The position numbers were made by a program, and so were the translations under genes. From the NCBI RefSeq assembly GCF_028369295.1, contig NZ_JAQMYP010000078.1:1-37871 (forward strand): a stretch of DNA of 37,871 bases, written 5' to 3'. This stretch comes from Streptomyces sp. HD (GTDB lineage: Bacteria > Actinomycetota > Actinomycetes > Streptomycetales > Streptomycetaceae). Positions 28,001 through 36,716 of the stretch are shown in pieces; position 1 is the first letter of the stretch, and each line of letters starts with the position of its first letter. The notes beneath the pieces were generated by a model. The model made no database searches. It had not been told where the DNA came from and saw only the letters and a program-made list of their open reading frames with translations.

Positions 28001-30011
28001 CGGTTACGACCACAAGGGCATGGGCATCACCGCGCGCGGCGCCTGGGAGTCCGTCAAGCGGCACTTCCGCGAGCTGGGCGTGGACACGCAGACCGAGGAC
28101 TTCACGGTCGTCGGCATCGGCGACATGTCCGGTGACGTGTTCGGCAACGGCATGCTGCTCAGCGAGCACATCCGCCTGGTCGCCGCCTTCGACCACCGGC
28201 ACATCTTCATCGACCCGAACCCGGACGCGGCCATCTCCTACGCCGAGCGCCGCCGCGTCTTCGAGCTGCCCCGCTCCAGCTGGGAGGACTACAACACCGA
28301 GCTGATCTCGGCCGGTGGCGGTGTCTTCCCGCGCAGCGCCAAGGCCATCCCGGTCAACGCACACATCCGCGAGGCGCTGGGCATCGAGGGCAAGGTCGCC
28401 AAGATGACCCCGGCCGACCTGATGAAGGCCATCCTGCAGTCGCCGGTGGACCTGCTGTGGAACGGCGGCATCGGTACGTACGTCAAGGCGAGCACCGAGA
28501 CGCACGCCGACGTCGGCGACAAGGCCAACGACGCCATCCGCGTCGACGGCGCCGAGCTGCGCGTCAAGGTCGTCGGCGAGGGCGGCAACCTGGGTCTGAC
28601 CCAGCTCGGCCGGATCGAGTTCGCGCGCCAGGGCGGCAAGATCAACACCGATGCCATCGACAACAGCGCGGGCGTGGACACCTCCGACCACGAGGTGAAC
28701 ATCAAGATCCTGCTCAACGGCCTGGTCGCCGACGGCGACATGACCGTCAAGCAGCGCAACAAGCTGCTCGCCGAGATGACCGACGAGGTCGGCCGGCTCG
28801 TCCTGCGCAACAACTACGCGCAGAACACGGCGATCGCCAACGCCCTCGCCCAGTCCAGCGCCATGCTCCACGCCCAGCAGCGCTTTATGAAGCACCTGGT
28901 CAGGGAGGGGCACCTGGACCGGGCGCTGGAGTTCCTGCCCACCGACCGCCAGATCCGCGAACGCCTGAACGCCGACCACGGCCTGACCGGCCCGGAGACG
29001 GCCGTCCTGATGGCGTACACGAAGATCACGGTCGCCGAGGAACTGCTGCACACCTCGCTGCCGGACGACCCGTACCTGAGCACGCTGCTGCACGCGTACT
29101 TCCCGACCGAGCTGCGCGAGCAGTTCCCGGAGCATCTCGTCAGCCACCCGCTGCGCCGTGAGATCACCACGACCGTGCTGGTCAACGACACGGTCAACAC
29201 GGGCGGTACGACGTATCTGCACCGGCTGCGGGAGGAGACCGGTGCCTCCCTGGAGGAGATCGTCCGGGCGCAGACCGTGGCCCGCGCGATCTTCCGCTCG
29301 GCCGCCGTGTGGGACGCGGTCGAGGCGCTCGACAACAAGGTCGAGGCCGCCGTCCAGACCCGGATCCGGCTGCACTCGCGCCGCCTCGTCGAGCGCGGTA
29401 CGCGCTGGCTGCTCAACAACCGGCCGCAGCCGCTGCAGCTCGCCGACACCATCGACTTCTTCGCCGAGCGGGTCGAGCAGGTGTGGTCGCAGCTGCCGAA
29501 GCTGCTCAGGGGCGCGGATCTGGACTGGTACCAGCAGATCTACGACGAGCTGACCGGCGCCGGCGTGCCGGCCGAACTGGCCACCCGGGTGGCGGGCTTC
29601 TCCTCCGCCTTCCCGACGCTGGACATCGTGTCGGTGGCCGACCGGATGGGCAAGGACCCGATGGACGTCGCCGAGGTGTACTACGACCTCGCCGACCGGC
29701 TGAACATCACCCAGCTCATGGACCGCATCATCGAGCTGCCGCGCTCCGACCGCTGGCAGTCCATGGCCCGCGCCTCCATCCGCGAGGACCTGTACGCCGC
29801 CCACGCGGCCCTGACCTCGGACGTCCTGGCCGTCGGCAACGGCACCTCGACGCCTGAGCAGCGGTACCAGGCGTGGGAGCAGAAGAACGGGGCGATCCTG
29901 GGGCGGGCGCGTACGACGCTGGAGGAGATCCGGGGGTCGGACGCGTTCGATCTGGCGAACCTGTCGGTGGCCATGCGCACGATGCGGACGCTGCTTCGGA
30001 CGCACACGTGA
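25077..30011 (+). CDS. gdh: NAD-specific glutamate dehydrogenase, large (about 180 kDa) type
   Basis: This enzyme oxidatively deaminates glutamate to 2-oxoglutarate and ammonium with NAD+, a catabolic role linking amino-acid use to the TCA cycle. At 1644 residues it is the typical length of the L_180 family first described in Streptomyces. An N-terminal regulatory half with ACT-like segments (for example near 95-130) precedes the catalytic core: ARGGLRWSDRREDF (about 841-854), the AQMVKNTVIVPVGAKGGF region with Lys868 and Lys878, and the dinucleotide-binding VVGIGDMSGDVFGNGMLL. A long C-terminal helical region follows. The ATG at 25077 has CAGGAG upstream. A strong hairpin follows the stop, so it is monocistronic. 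The long leader suggests leader-level control, without direct evidence. Confidence 0.97.
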   Translation: MQTKLDEAKAELLERAARVAENSPVGGYLPTGTTDEGTAGTPDHDTVLAFLQRYYLHTAPEDLTDRDPVDVFGAAFSHYRLAENRPQGTANVRVHTPTVEENRWTCSHSVVEVVTDDMPFLVDSVTNELTRQGRGIHVVIHPQVFVRRDLTGKLIEVLSTPPSGELPHDTHTESWIHVEIDRETDRGDLKQITADLLRVLSDVREAVEDWSKMRDLALRMADELPQEPHSDLREMEFEEARELLRWLADDHFTFLGYREYELRGDDSLAAVPGTGLGILRSDPHHSETDSHPVSPSFERLPADARAKAREHKLLILTKANSRATVHRPSYLDYVGVKKFNENGEVVGERRFLGLFSSAAYTESVRRVPVVRRKVDDVLRVAGFSPNSHDGRDLLQILETYPRDELFQTPVPELQQIATSVLYLQERRRLRLYLRQDEYGRYYSALVYLPRDRYTTGVRLRIIDILKEELDGTSVDFTAWNTESILSRLHFVVRVPQGTELPQLSDADKERIEARLVEAARSWADGFADALNAELGEERAAELLRRYSGAFAEGYKADHTPRSAVSDLVHIEQLTEENNFSLSLYEPVGAAPEERRFKIYRKGPAVSLSAVLPVLNRLGVEVVDERPYELRCSDRSVAWIYDFGLRMPKSVGGGDYLGDDARERFSEAFAATWTGKAENDGFNALVLSAGLTWRQAMVLRAYAKYLRQAGSTFSQDYMEDTLRNNVHTTRLLVSLFEARMSPDRQRAGHEIVDALLEEVDAALDQVASLDEDRILRSFLTVIKATLRTNFFQEAAGGKSHDYVSMKFDPQAIPDLPAPRPAYEIWVYSPRVEGVHLRFGKVARGGLRWSDRREDFRTEILGLVKAQMVKNTVIVPVGAKGGFVAKQLPDPSVDRDAWLAEGVASYKTFISALLDITDNMVAGEVVPPSDVVRHDEDDTYLVVAADKGTATFSDIANGVAEQYNFWLGDAFASGGSAGYDHKGMGITARGAWESVKRHFRELGVDTQTEDFTVVGIGDMSGDVFGNGMLLSEHIRLVAAFDHRHIFIDPNPDAAISYAERRRVFELPRSSWEDYNTELISAGGGVFPRSAKAIPVNAHIREALGIEGKVAKMTPADLMKAILQSPVDLLWNGGIGTYVKASTETHADVGDKANDAIRVDGAELRVKVVGEGGNLGLTQLGRIEFARQGGKINTDAIDNSAGVDTSDHEVNIKILLNGLVADGDMTVKQRNKLLAEMTDEVGRLVLRNNYAQNTAIANALAQSSAMLHAQQRFMKHLVREGHLDRALEFLPTDRQIRERLNADHGLTGPETAVLMAYTKITVAEELLHTSLPDDPYLSTLLHAYFPTELREQFPEHLVSHPLRREITTTVLVNDTVNTGGTTYLHRLREETGASLEEIVRAQTVARAIFRSAAVWDAVEALDNKVEAAVQTRIRLHSRRLVERGTRWLLNNRPQPLQLADTIDFFAERVEQVWSQLPKLLRGADLDWYQQIYDELTGAGVPAELATRVAGFSSAFPTLDIVSVADRMGKDPMDVAEVYYDLADRLNITQLMDRIIELPRSDRWQSMARASIREDLYAAHAALTSDVLAVGNGTSTPEQRYQAWEQKNGAILGRARTTLEEIRGSDAFDLANLSVAMRTMRTLLRTHT

Positions 30012-30016
30012 GCTGT

Positions 30017-30069
30017 ATGAGTAGCAATTAGCATGAGTAGCACTTAGCGCGTACGTGACGCGTACGTGC
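30017..30069. repeat. Two small tandem duplications after the gdh stop
   Basis: ATGAGTAGCAATTAGC (30017-30032) is followed at once by a copy with one change (30033-30048), and then by two copies of an 11-bp unit CGCGTACGTG(A/C) (30048-30058 and 30059-30069). They lie between the stop codon and the terminator. Confidence 0.85.
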
Positions 30070-30075
30070 GTGAGG

Positions 30076-30104
30076 GCGCCCCGGGCTGTGACAGCTCGGG
30101 GCGC
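30076..30104 (+). terminator. Terminator of NAD-GDH
   Basis: A 12-bp stem (30076-30087 with 30093-30104, one G-U pair, arm GCGCCCCGGGCT) has a 5-nt loop. It starts 65 bases after the gdh stop. Confidence 0.85.
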
Positions 30105-30142
30105 TCCCGCATTTGGGGCAAAACGGGAATTACAGTGCTCGC

Positions 30143-31663
30143 GTGAGCACGATGGGCGCCGCGCTGCGGAGGACGACGGTCGTTCCACAGGCCGCCGCAG
30201 CGCTGGTCGTCGTTCTGCTCCTGCTGGTGATCGTCCGGCTGCCCTGGGTCGGTGACCTCGGTATGCACGCGGCGACCGTGCAGCGGCTGCGGCACGACCT
30301 GGTCGACCCCGGGAATCCGCTGGTCGATGCGGACACGCCGAGTCCGTACTACTCGCCCTGGATGCTGGCGCTCGGGTGTGTGGCGCGCGTGACCGGGTTC
30401 TCGGTGTTCGTCGTGCTGCGGATCGGTGCGGTGGTGGGGGTGGGGCTGCTGGTCACGGGGGTGTGGCGGTACGTACGGACGCTCGGCGCGCATCGGGCCG
30501 CACCGGCGTTGGCCGTGCTCTGCCTGGTGTTTCTGTGGGGGACGTCGCTGTTCGAGTGGAGCGGGTTTCTGGGGCTCAACTCGCTGGCGTTGACGGTGGC
30601 GTATCCGAGTGTGTTCGCGTTGGGGCTGACCTTTCATTTCTGGGCGTGGCTGGCGGGGGCGCTGCGGTCGGGGGCGGCGCGGGCCGGGAGCGGGTGGGGG
30701 GCTTGGGCCGGGCTCGGGGGGCTGTGGGCGGTGATTCTGCTGTGCCATCAGTTCTCGGGGGTTGTGGCGTCCTTGGGGGCGCTGGCCGCGGTGATTGCCG
30801 CGTGGGCGGGGCGTGGCGGGCGACGCGGGCGTGCGGGGCGTGGGGTGTGGCTGCGGGTCGGGGGCGGGGTGGCGGTGGGGATCGCGGTGCTGTGGGCGTG
30901 GCCGTACTACGACTTCTTCGCGCTGGTGGGGGCGGGGGGTGAACTGGAGGCGGTGCATCGGGGGTTGTACCGGGATCTGGTGGGGCGGTACTGGCTGGTG
31001 ATGGTGGGGGTCGGTGCGCTGGGCGTGCGGTGGTGGCGGGATCGGTGGGATCCGCTGGTGCTGTTCTTCGTGTTGGGCGTGGTGGTGGTCGGGGTGGGCG
31101 GGGCGAGTGGGCACTACTCGTGGGGGCGGGCGTTGCCTGCGGTGTTGATTCCGGCACAGGTCGCTGCCGCGTTGGCGGTGGTGGAGGGGTGGGGGATGCG
31201 GTGGCGTGGAGTGTGGGCGGGCGTGCTCGGTGCGGCGCTGGTCGTGGGGGCTTGGACGCAGGTCGGGGCCGTGGGGTACGTCGTGCCGCGTGGGGTGCTG
31301 CCGGGGGCGGTCGCTGCGAAGTACCGGGTGCCTTGGCCGGGGTACCAGTGGGTGACGCCGTGGGTGAAGTACGGGGACGTGGTCATGGCGCGGACGATGC
31401 CGGCCCGGCAGATTCCGGCGTACGGGGCGTACACCGTGGCGCCTGGGTATCCCGACGTGTTCCTGTCGGATGCGGGGCGTCGGGAGGCGGCTGTGCGGCG
31501 GTACTTCGGAGTGGGGGCGTCCGGGAGCGTGCGGCGGGGGATCGCGGAGGCGTACGGGGTGCGGTGGGTGGTGGATCGGGGGGTGGGGACCCGAAGGGCC
31601 GCGGGGTTGCGGGTGGTGACCTGGGGGCCGGGTGGGCAGGTGTTGTACGAGGTGGTGCGGTAG
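30143..31663 (+). CDS. Polytopic membrane protein, possibly GT-C-type glycosyltransferase
   Basis: This 506-residue protein has about 10 predicted hydrophobic helices. The first (VVVLLLLVIVRLPW) is followed by a loop GDLGMHAATVQRLRHDL and then DTPSPYYSPWM. An acidic first external loop is a feature of GT-C membrane glycosyltransferases that use polyprenyl-linked sugars, so such a role is a reasonable but weak inference, helped by the neighbouring wall-polymer genes. The C-terminal third looks soluble and extracytoplasmic. GTG at 30143 is chosen; it has no clear ribosome site, and TACAGT 6 bases upstream hints at leaderless expression. ATG at 30152 is an alternative. The coding strand is notably G-rich. 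It is convergent with the GT2 gene. Confidence 0.78.
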   Translation: MSTMGAALRRTTVVPQAAAALVVVLLLLVIVRLPWVGDLGMHAATVQRLRHDLVDPGNPLVDADTPSPYYSPWMLALGCVARVTGFSVFVVLRIGAVVGVGLLVTGVWRYVRTLGAHRAAPALAVLCLVFLWGTSLFEWSGFLGLNSLALTVAYPSVFALGLTFHFWAWLAGALRSGAARAGSGWGAWAGLGGLWAVILLCHQFSGVVASLGALAAVIAAWAGRGGRRGRAGRGVWLRVGGGVAVGIAVLWAWPYYDFFALVGAGGELEAVHRGLYRDLVGRYWLVMVGVGALGVRWWRDRWDPLVLFFVLGVVVVGVGGASGHYSWGRALPAVLIPAQVAAALAVVEGWGMRWRGVWAGVLGAALVVGAWTQVGAVGYVVPRGVLPGAVAAKYRVPWPGYQWVTPWVKYGDVVMARTMPARQIPAYGAYTVAPGYPDVFLSDAGRREAAVRRYFGVGASGSVRRGIAEAYGVRWVVDRGVGTRRAAGLRVVTWGPGGQVLYEVVR

Positions 31664-31679
31664 CGGTTCTTCGCCGAGT

Positions 31680-31709
31680 GATGTGGGTCGGCGTCGAGAG
31701 GAGTCGGCC
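31680..31709. repeat. Isolated copy of the 16.5-kb minisatellite unit
   Basis: A 30-bp stretch containing GTCGGCGTCGAGAG and AGTCGGCCG closely matches the unit of the array at 16439-16730. It lies in the 52-bp gap between two convergent genes. Homology is judged by eye. Confidence 0.55.
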
Positions 31710-31715
31710 GTTCCG

Positions 31716-33419
31716 CTAGCGCAGTGCGCTTCTCAGCAGGCGGGCCGCTCTTCGCACCCTCGGTCGGGCCAGGCGTCGTACCACCGGGTGTACCAGCCTC
31801 CCCGTGACGCCCAGGGGTTGCCAGTGGATCTGGAGGCGGCCGGGAGTGCGCGGTTCCGGTTCGATGGTCACCCGGTGGGGGGCCGTGCCGGAGTGGTACG
31901 GGATGTGGGTCGTCAGGGCGGGGAAGGTCAGGGGGGCCAGCAGTACCGCCGTGTTGTGCAGGGACTGGGACTCGATGCGCAGGAGTGGGTGACGGGTGCC
32001 GGTGAAGCCGTGGTGGGGGACGGGGGCCGTGGCCAGGTCCAGGTGGACCTGGCCCTCGAAGATGCCGGGGCTCACCGGGGACAGGCGGAACGGGACGGTG
32101 AGGCGGTGTCGGCCGGGGGTGAGGAGGAGGCCGGCTCGGTGAGGGCCCACCGGGAGGCGGCGGCCCGGGTCGTAGGTGCGGATGGTGAGGTCGATCGAGG
32201 CGCCGGGACCGCGGGTGAGTTCCGTGATCTCGTGGCGGAACAGGGCGCTTCGGAAGGGCCGGGTGTCCAACTCCAGGTCCGATACGTCGAGTTCGCGGCG
32301 GGAGATGTCGGTGGTGGGGATGGATTCGCCCCAGTATGTGGCGGCACCTGTCGCGTCCGGTGTCACATGGCGCGGTGCCACCGCGCGGCCCAGGCCCCTG
32401 GCCGCCAGCCTCGCCTCCGGGAAGCGGCGTTCGCGGATCAGCTGGAGGACCACCCGTTCCGTACGGGGGAGGCGGGTGCAGGCCGTCGGGGAGAGGGAGT
32501 CGAGGTAGGGGGTGGTGAGGTCCGCGAACGCCGACAGCCATACGTCGTCTCTGTACGGCAGGTCCCCCGCGTACATCCGGAAGTCGTGCTTGAGGAACTT
32601 GTAGTCCTTCTCCTCACGGAGCCCGACGTGCCCGCTCTCCGCCAGGAAGTCGTCGATCAGACGCTGCACCCGGACCCGGTCGCGGACGTTGTCCAGCCGG
32701 TCGCGCTGGTTGGAGATCGACGCCCGCGCCGTGCTCGTGGCCGTGTACTGCGCCACGTACCAGCGGTACACCGGCTCCGGGATGACCGTGAACTCCTTGG
32801 CCAGGCAGTACGCCTGTGCCGTGAAGAGCTGGTCCTCGTAGTGGATGCCCTCGGGGAAGCGCAGGTCGTGGCGGTCCAGGAAGGCGCGCGCGTACATCTT
32901 GCTCGTCGACAGGTGCTCGAAGAGCAGCCGGGGTTCGGACTCGATGCCGATCACCGTGCGGCGCTCGGCGACCAGGTGCGGCATCCATGTCGTACGGCGT
33001 CCGCTGTCCTCCCGGACCCGCACCACCGCCCCCATCGCGAAGTCGATCTCCCGCTCGCGGTGCGCCGACAGCAGCAACTCCACCGCGTTGTCCGTGAGTT
33101 CGTCGTCACTGTCCAGGAACATGACGTACGGCGCCCGCGCGATCTCCAGCGCCCGGTTGCGCGGGGCGCTGCAGCCGCCGCTGTTGCGCGGCAGGCGGAG
33201 ATGGCGGACACGGGGGTCCTGGGCCGCCAGTTTCCTTGCCACCTGCGGGGTTTCGTCCGTCGAGTGGTCGTCGCTGATCACGATCTCGATGTTGGCGTGG
33301 GTCTGGCGGCGGACGGACTGCACCGCACGCGGGAGGCGTTCGGCGTCGTTGTAGACGATGACCGTCACCGTGACGTCCGGGAGTGCGGCCTCCGCGGCCT
33401 CCGCGGCTTCCGGGTTCAC
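31716..33419 (-). CDS. Family 2 glycosyltransferase, wall-teichoic-acid type
   Basis: This 567-residue protein has an N-terminal GT-A domain (about 13-230) with VTVIVYNDAERLPRAVQSV, the acidic pair at 50-51 (IVISDDHS), and the metal-binding DSDD at 103-106 (MFLDSDDELTDN). A helical segment and a beta-rich C-terminal region (about 350-540) follow, an arrangement recalling TarS/TarP-like enzymes that decorate poly(ribitol/glycerol phosphate). The substrate is inferred from the neighbouring polymerase. The start is GTG at 33417-33419, overlapping the upstream stop by 4 nt (GTGA), with GGGAGG five bases before it. That coupling puts it in one transcript with the CDP-glycerol glycerophosphotransferase gene. 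The product has no signal peptide and should act at the cytoplasmic membrane face. Confidence 0.92.
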   Translation of the reverse strand: MNPEAAEAAEAALPDVTVTVIVYNDAERLPRAVQSVRRQTHANIEIVISDDHSTDETPQVARKLAAQDPRVRHLRLPRNSGGCSAPRNRALEIARAPYVMFLDSDDELTDNAVELLLSAHREREIDFAMGAVVRVREDSGRRTTWMPHLVAERRTVIGIESEPRLLFEHLSTSKMYARAFLDRHDLRFPEGIHYEDQLFTAQAYCLAKEFTVIPEPVYRWYVAQYTATSTARASISNQRDRLDNVRDRVRVQRLIDDFLAESGHVGLREEKDYKFLKHDFRMYAGDLPYRDDVWLSAFADLTTPYLDSLSPTACTRLPRTERVVLQLIRERRFPEARLAARGLGRAVAPRHVTPDATGAATYWGESIPTTDISRRELDVSDLELDTRPFRSALFRHEITELTRGPGASIDLTIRTYDPGRRLPVGPHRAGLLLTPGRHRLTVPFRLSPVSPGIFEGQVHLDLATAPVPHHGFTGTRHPLLRIESQSLHNTAVLLAPLTFPALTTHIPYHSGTAPHRVTIEPEPRTPGRLQIHWQPLGVTGRLVHPVVRRLARPRVRRAARLLRSALR

Positions 33420-35716
33420 AGCGCCTCCCTCGGGCTCGGGGCCGGCGTCCGGTCCTCCAGCGGGGTCACCGGCGGCAGGGTGTCCTCGCTCTCGCCCAGG
33501 AACACCCGGCGGACGACCCGTTCGGCGGCGCGTCCGTCGTCGTACTCGCAGAAACGGCGGCGGAAGGCCGCCCGCGCCTTCGTCGCGCCCTCGTCGTGCC
33601 AGGCCTCGGTGGTGAGGATCTCGGTCAGGTCCTGCTGGGTGCGGGCCACCGGGCCCGGTGACTCGGCCATCAGGTCGAAGTAGACGCCCCGGGTGGAGCG
33701 GTACGTCTCCCAGTCGTCGGCGTAGATGACGATCGGGCGGTCGAGGTTGGCGTAGTCGAACATGATGGACGAGTAGTCCGTGAGCAGGGCGTCCGCGGCG
33801 AGGGCGAGGTCTTCCACGGGGTCGTAGGCCGAGACGTCGATGACTCTGCCCGTGCGGCGCAGGGCCGTCAGCGGGGACGGTGTGCCGTCGTAGAAGTAGT
33901 GGCCGCGGACCAGGAGGACCGTGTCCTCGCCGAGTCGGTCGGCGAGGGTGGCGAGGTCCAGGCGGGGGGTCCAGCCGGCCTCGTAGTCGCGGTGGGTGGG
34001 GGCGTACAGGATCGCGCGATGGGTCGGCGGGATGCCCAGGCGGTCGCGGATCGCGCGGATGTCGGACGCGGTGGCCGTGTAGAAGACGTCGTTGCGCGGA
34101 TAGCCGTGGTCGAGGGAGACGAAGCGGGACGGGTACGCGCGCTCCCACATGCGGGTGGAGTGGCTGTTCGCCGAGACGCTGTAGTCCCATCTGTCGATAC
34201 GAGCCAGCAGCGCCGGGAAGTCCAGGCCCTTGGCCGCCGCCGGGAACTCCATCTGGTCGACGCCCATGCGTTTGAGCGGGGTGCCGTGGTGGGTCTGGAG
34301 GTGGATCGCGTCCGGGCGTTTCACGATCGCGTTGGGGTAGTTGACGTTGTTGACCAGGTACTTCGCCGTGGCCAGCACCTCGCGGTAGCGGCGGGTGCCG
34401 GGGAGTACGTGGTCCGTGTGGGGCGGGAGCAGGGGGGCGTTCTCGGGGGTCACCACCCACACCGGGTGGATCTGCGGGGCCAGTTCGGTGAGCTTGGCCG
34501 CGAGCGCCGCCGGGTTGCACGCCACGCCCCGGTTCCAGTACGCCGCGAAGACCGCCAGGTTCGGGTTGACCGGGCGGGAGAGGGCCTTGCGGTAGTGCCG
34601 GTCGCCGAGGGCGTCGGTGACCTGGCGGCTTCGGGCTCGTACGGCCGACTTCACGGCTCGGCGCGCGCGGTTGGCGGCCTGGAAGGCGCGGTACCTGGTG
34701 TAGGCGTTCTCTTCCAGCAGGCTCCGGCGGATGCCCTCGGGGCCGGCCGGGCGGCGGTGGCCGGGCGGGCGGTGCCGCGTCGCCGCTTCGGCGGCACGAC
34801 GGAAGAACTCCCTGGCCACCGGGTCGGGCATGGGTGTGCGGGCGAAGGTGCGCAGGCAGTCGCGGACCATGACGTCGTAGAGGACGGCGTGCGGGAGCGA
34901 GCGGGGGACGGCGTCGCCCGTGGTGCCGGGGAGGGAGGAGGTGGCTGTGGCTGCTGCGGTGGCGGTGGCGGTGGCGGTGGCGGTAGCGGTGGCGGCGGTA
35001 GCGGCTCGGTTTCGGGCGAGGGTGAGGAGCGTTTCGTAGCGGTCCACGAGGGTGTAGTGGTCCTCGGGGGTGGCTGGGGGGAGGCTTTCGGGGCGGAGCT
35101 CGTGGTGGTCGTACGCCACTTGGTTCAGGGCCGCGATGTGGTCGGCGAGGAGGAGGGTGGCGTACGACGCGAACGGCTCGTCGGGGGTGGTGAGTCGGCG
35201 TTCGTGCGTGTGCCAGAAGGGGGTGCGCAGCGCCCGGTTGCCCAGGAGCGGGGTGACACGGAGGGCGGCGCGGGCGATGTCGTCGAGGGGGTGGGCGGCG
35301 CGGCCCGCGCGGGCCAGGAGGGGGCCGTCGTCGGAGGGGAGGCCCGAGGTGTCCCAGGTGGAGCGGACGTGGTCGAAGAGGAGGACGTCCACCTCGTCCG
35401 GCAGTTCCGCGATGCGCTCGGCGACCATGCGCGGGGCGCCGGCGGGCAGACCGTCCTCGGCGTGCACGAAGTGCAGCCAGCGACCGGAGGCCCGGGCGGC
35501 CCCCGCCGACCGTGCCGTGGCGTCGTCCGTCCCGTCCGGCAGGGGCAGCACCAGCATCTCGGACGCGTACGCCCCTGCCGTCTCCTGCGCCCAGGTGCCG
35601 ACCGCGGCGACGACGACCTCGACCTCGGGGTGGGGGTGCGCGGCCAGGGAGGCGAGGAGCGCGGTCAGCCGGTCCTGGGTGTTGGGGCCGTGGACGACGA
35701 CGGTGAGCTCGGGCAT
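33416..35716 (-). CDS. Bifunctional GT2-like / CDP-glycerol:glycerophosphate glycerophosphotransferase
   Basis: The C-terminal half (about 380-745) is a TagF-type polymerase domain that transfers glycerol phosphate from CDP-glycerol to a growing wall polymer. Visible motifs are LQTHHGTPLKRMG with His476/His477, ILYAPTHRDY with His575, LLVRGHYF, and LLTDYSSIMFDYANLDRP. The N-terminal region (1 to about 220) has a GT2-like pattern (ELTVVVHGPNTQDRLTALL), but the usual DxD is replaced by HAED, so catalysis there is doubtful. Between them an Ala-Thr repeat is encoded by a hexanucleotide tract. The ATG at 35714-35716 has AAGGAG eight bases upstream; the product is 766 residues. A 148-bp gap separates it from the ABC ATPase gene, so a separate promoter is possible. 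Confidence 0.93.
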   Translation of the reverse strand: MPELTVVVHGPNTQDRLTALLASLAAHPHPEVEVVVAAVGTWAQETAGAYASEMLVLPLPDGTDDATARSAGAARASGRWLHFVHAEDGLPAGAPRMVAERIAELPDEVDVLLFDHVRSTWDTSGLPSDDGPLLARAGRAAHPLDDIARAALRVTPLLGNRALRTPFWHTHERRLTTPDEPFASYATLLLADHIAALNQVAYDHHELRPESLPPATPEDHYTLVDRYETLLTLARNRAATAATATATATATATAAATATSSLPGTTGDAVPRSLPHAVLYDVMVRDCLRTFARTPMPDPVAREFFRRAAEAATRHRPPGHRRPAGPEGIRRSLLEENAYTRYRAFQAANRARRAVKSAVRARSRQVTDALGDRHYRKALSRPVNPNLAVFAAYWNRGVACNPAALAAKLTELAPQIHPVWVVTPENAPLLPPHTDHVLPGTRRYREVLATAKYLVNNVNYPNAIVKRPDAIHLQTHHGTPLKRMGVDQMEFPAAAKGLDFPALLARIDRWDYSVSANSHSTRMWERAYPSRFVSLDHGYPRNDVFYTATASDIRAIRDRLGIPPTHRAILYAPTHRDYEAGWTPRLDLATLADRLGEDTVLLVRGHYFYDGTPSPLTALRRTGRVIDVSAYDPVEDLALAADALLTDYSSIMFDYANLDRPIVIYADDWETYRSTRGVYFDLMAESPGPVARTQQDLTEILTTEAWHDEGATKARAAFRRRFCEYDDGRAAERVVRRVFLGESEDTLPPVTPLEDRTPAPSPREAL
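34956..34997. repeat. In-frame hexanucleotide tract (GCGGTG) in the polymerase gene
   Basis: Four perfect GCGGTG copies (34956-34979) are followed by three one-base variants. On the minus strand they encode an Ala-Thr run in the interdomain linker. Confidence 0.9.
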
Positions 35717-35864
35717 CGCGGGGACTCCTTCACCTGCTCCATCGCGCGCCTGCTCCGTCGCGCCGGGCACACCCTGTCCCCCCGTCAGGCCATAGTGGCA
35801 CTAATGGGATGAAAGGGTGGCCCGCAATTGCGCCTCACGAGGGATGCGGGGCGGGCGTCGATGT

Positions 35865-36708
<844 letters not shown>

Positions 36709-36716
<8 letters not shown>

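Noticed and set aside
25161..30188. A 1675-codon minus-strand open frame opposite NAD-GDH
   Set aside because: It is the mirror of the GDH coding strand, shows no domain and would overlap a fully supported gene.
35821..35850. A terminator between the ABC ATPase and polymerase genes
   Set aside because: Only 6-bp arms (CCCGCA/TGCGGG) with an 18-nt loop are present, too weak to claim.
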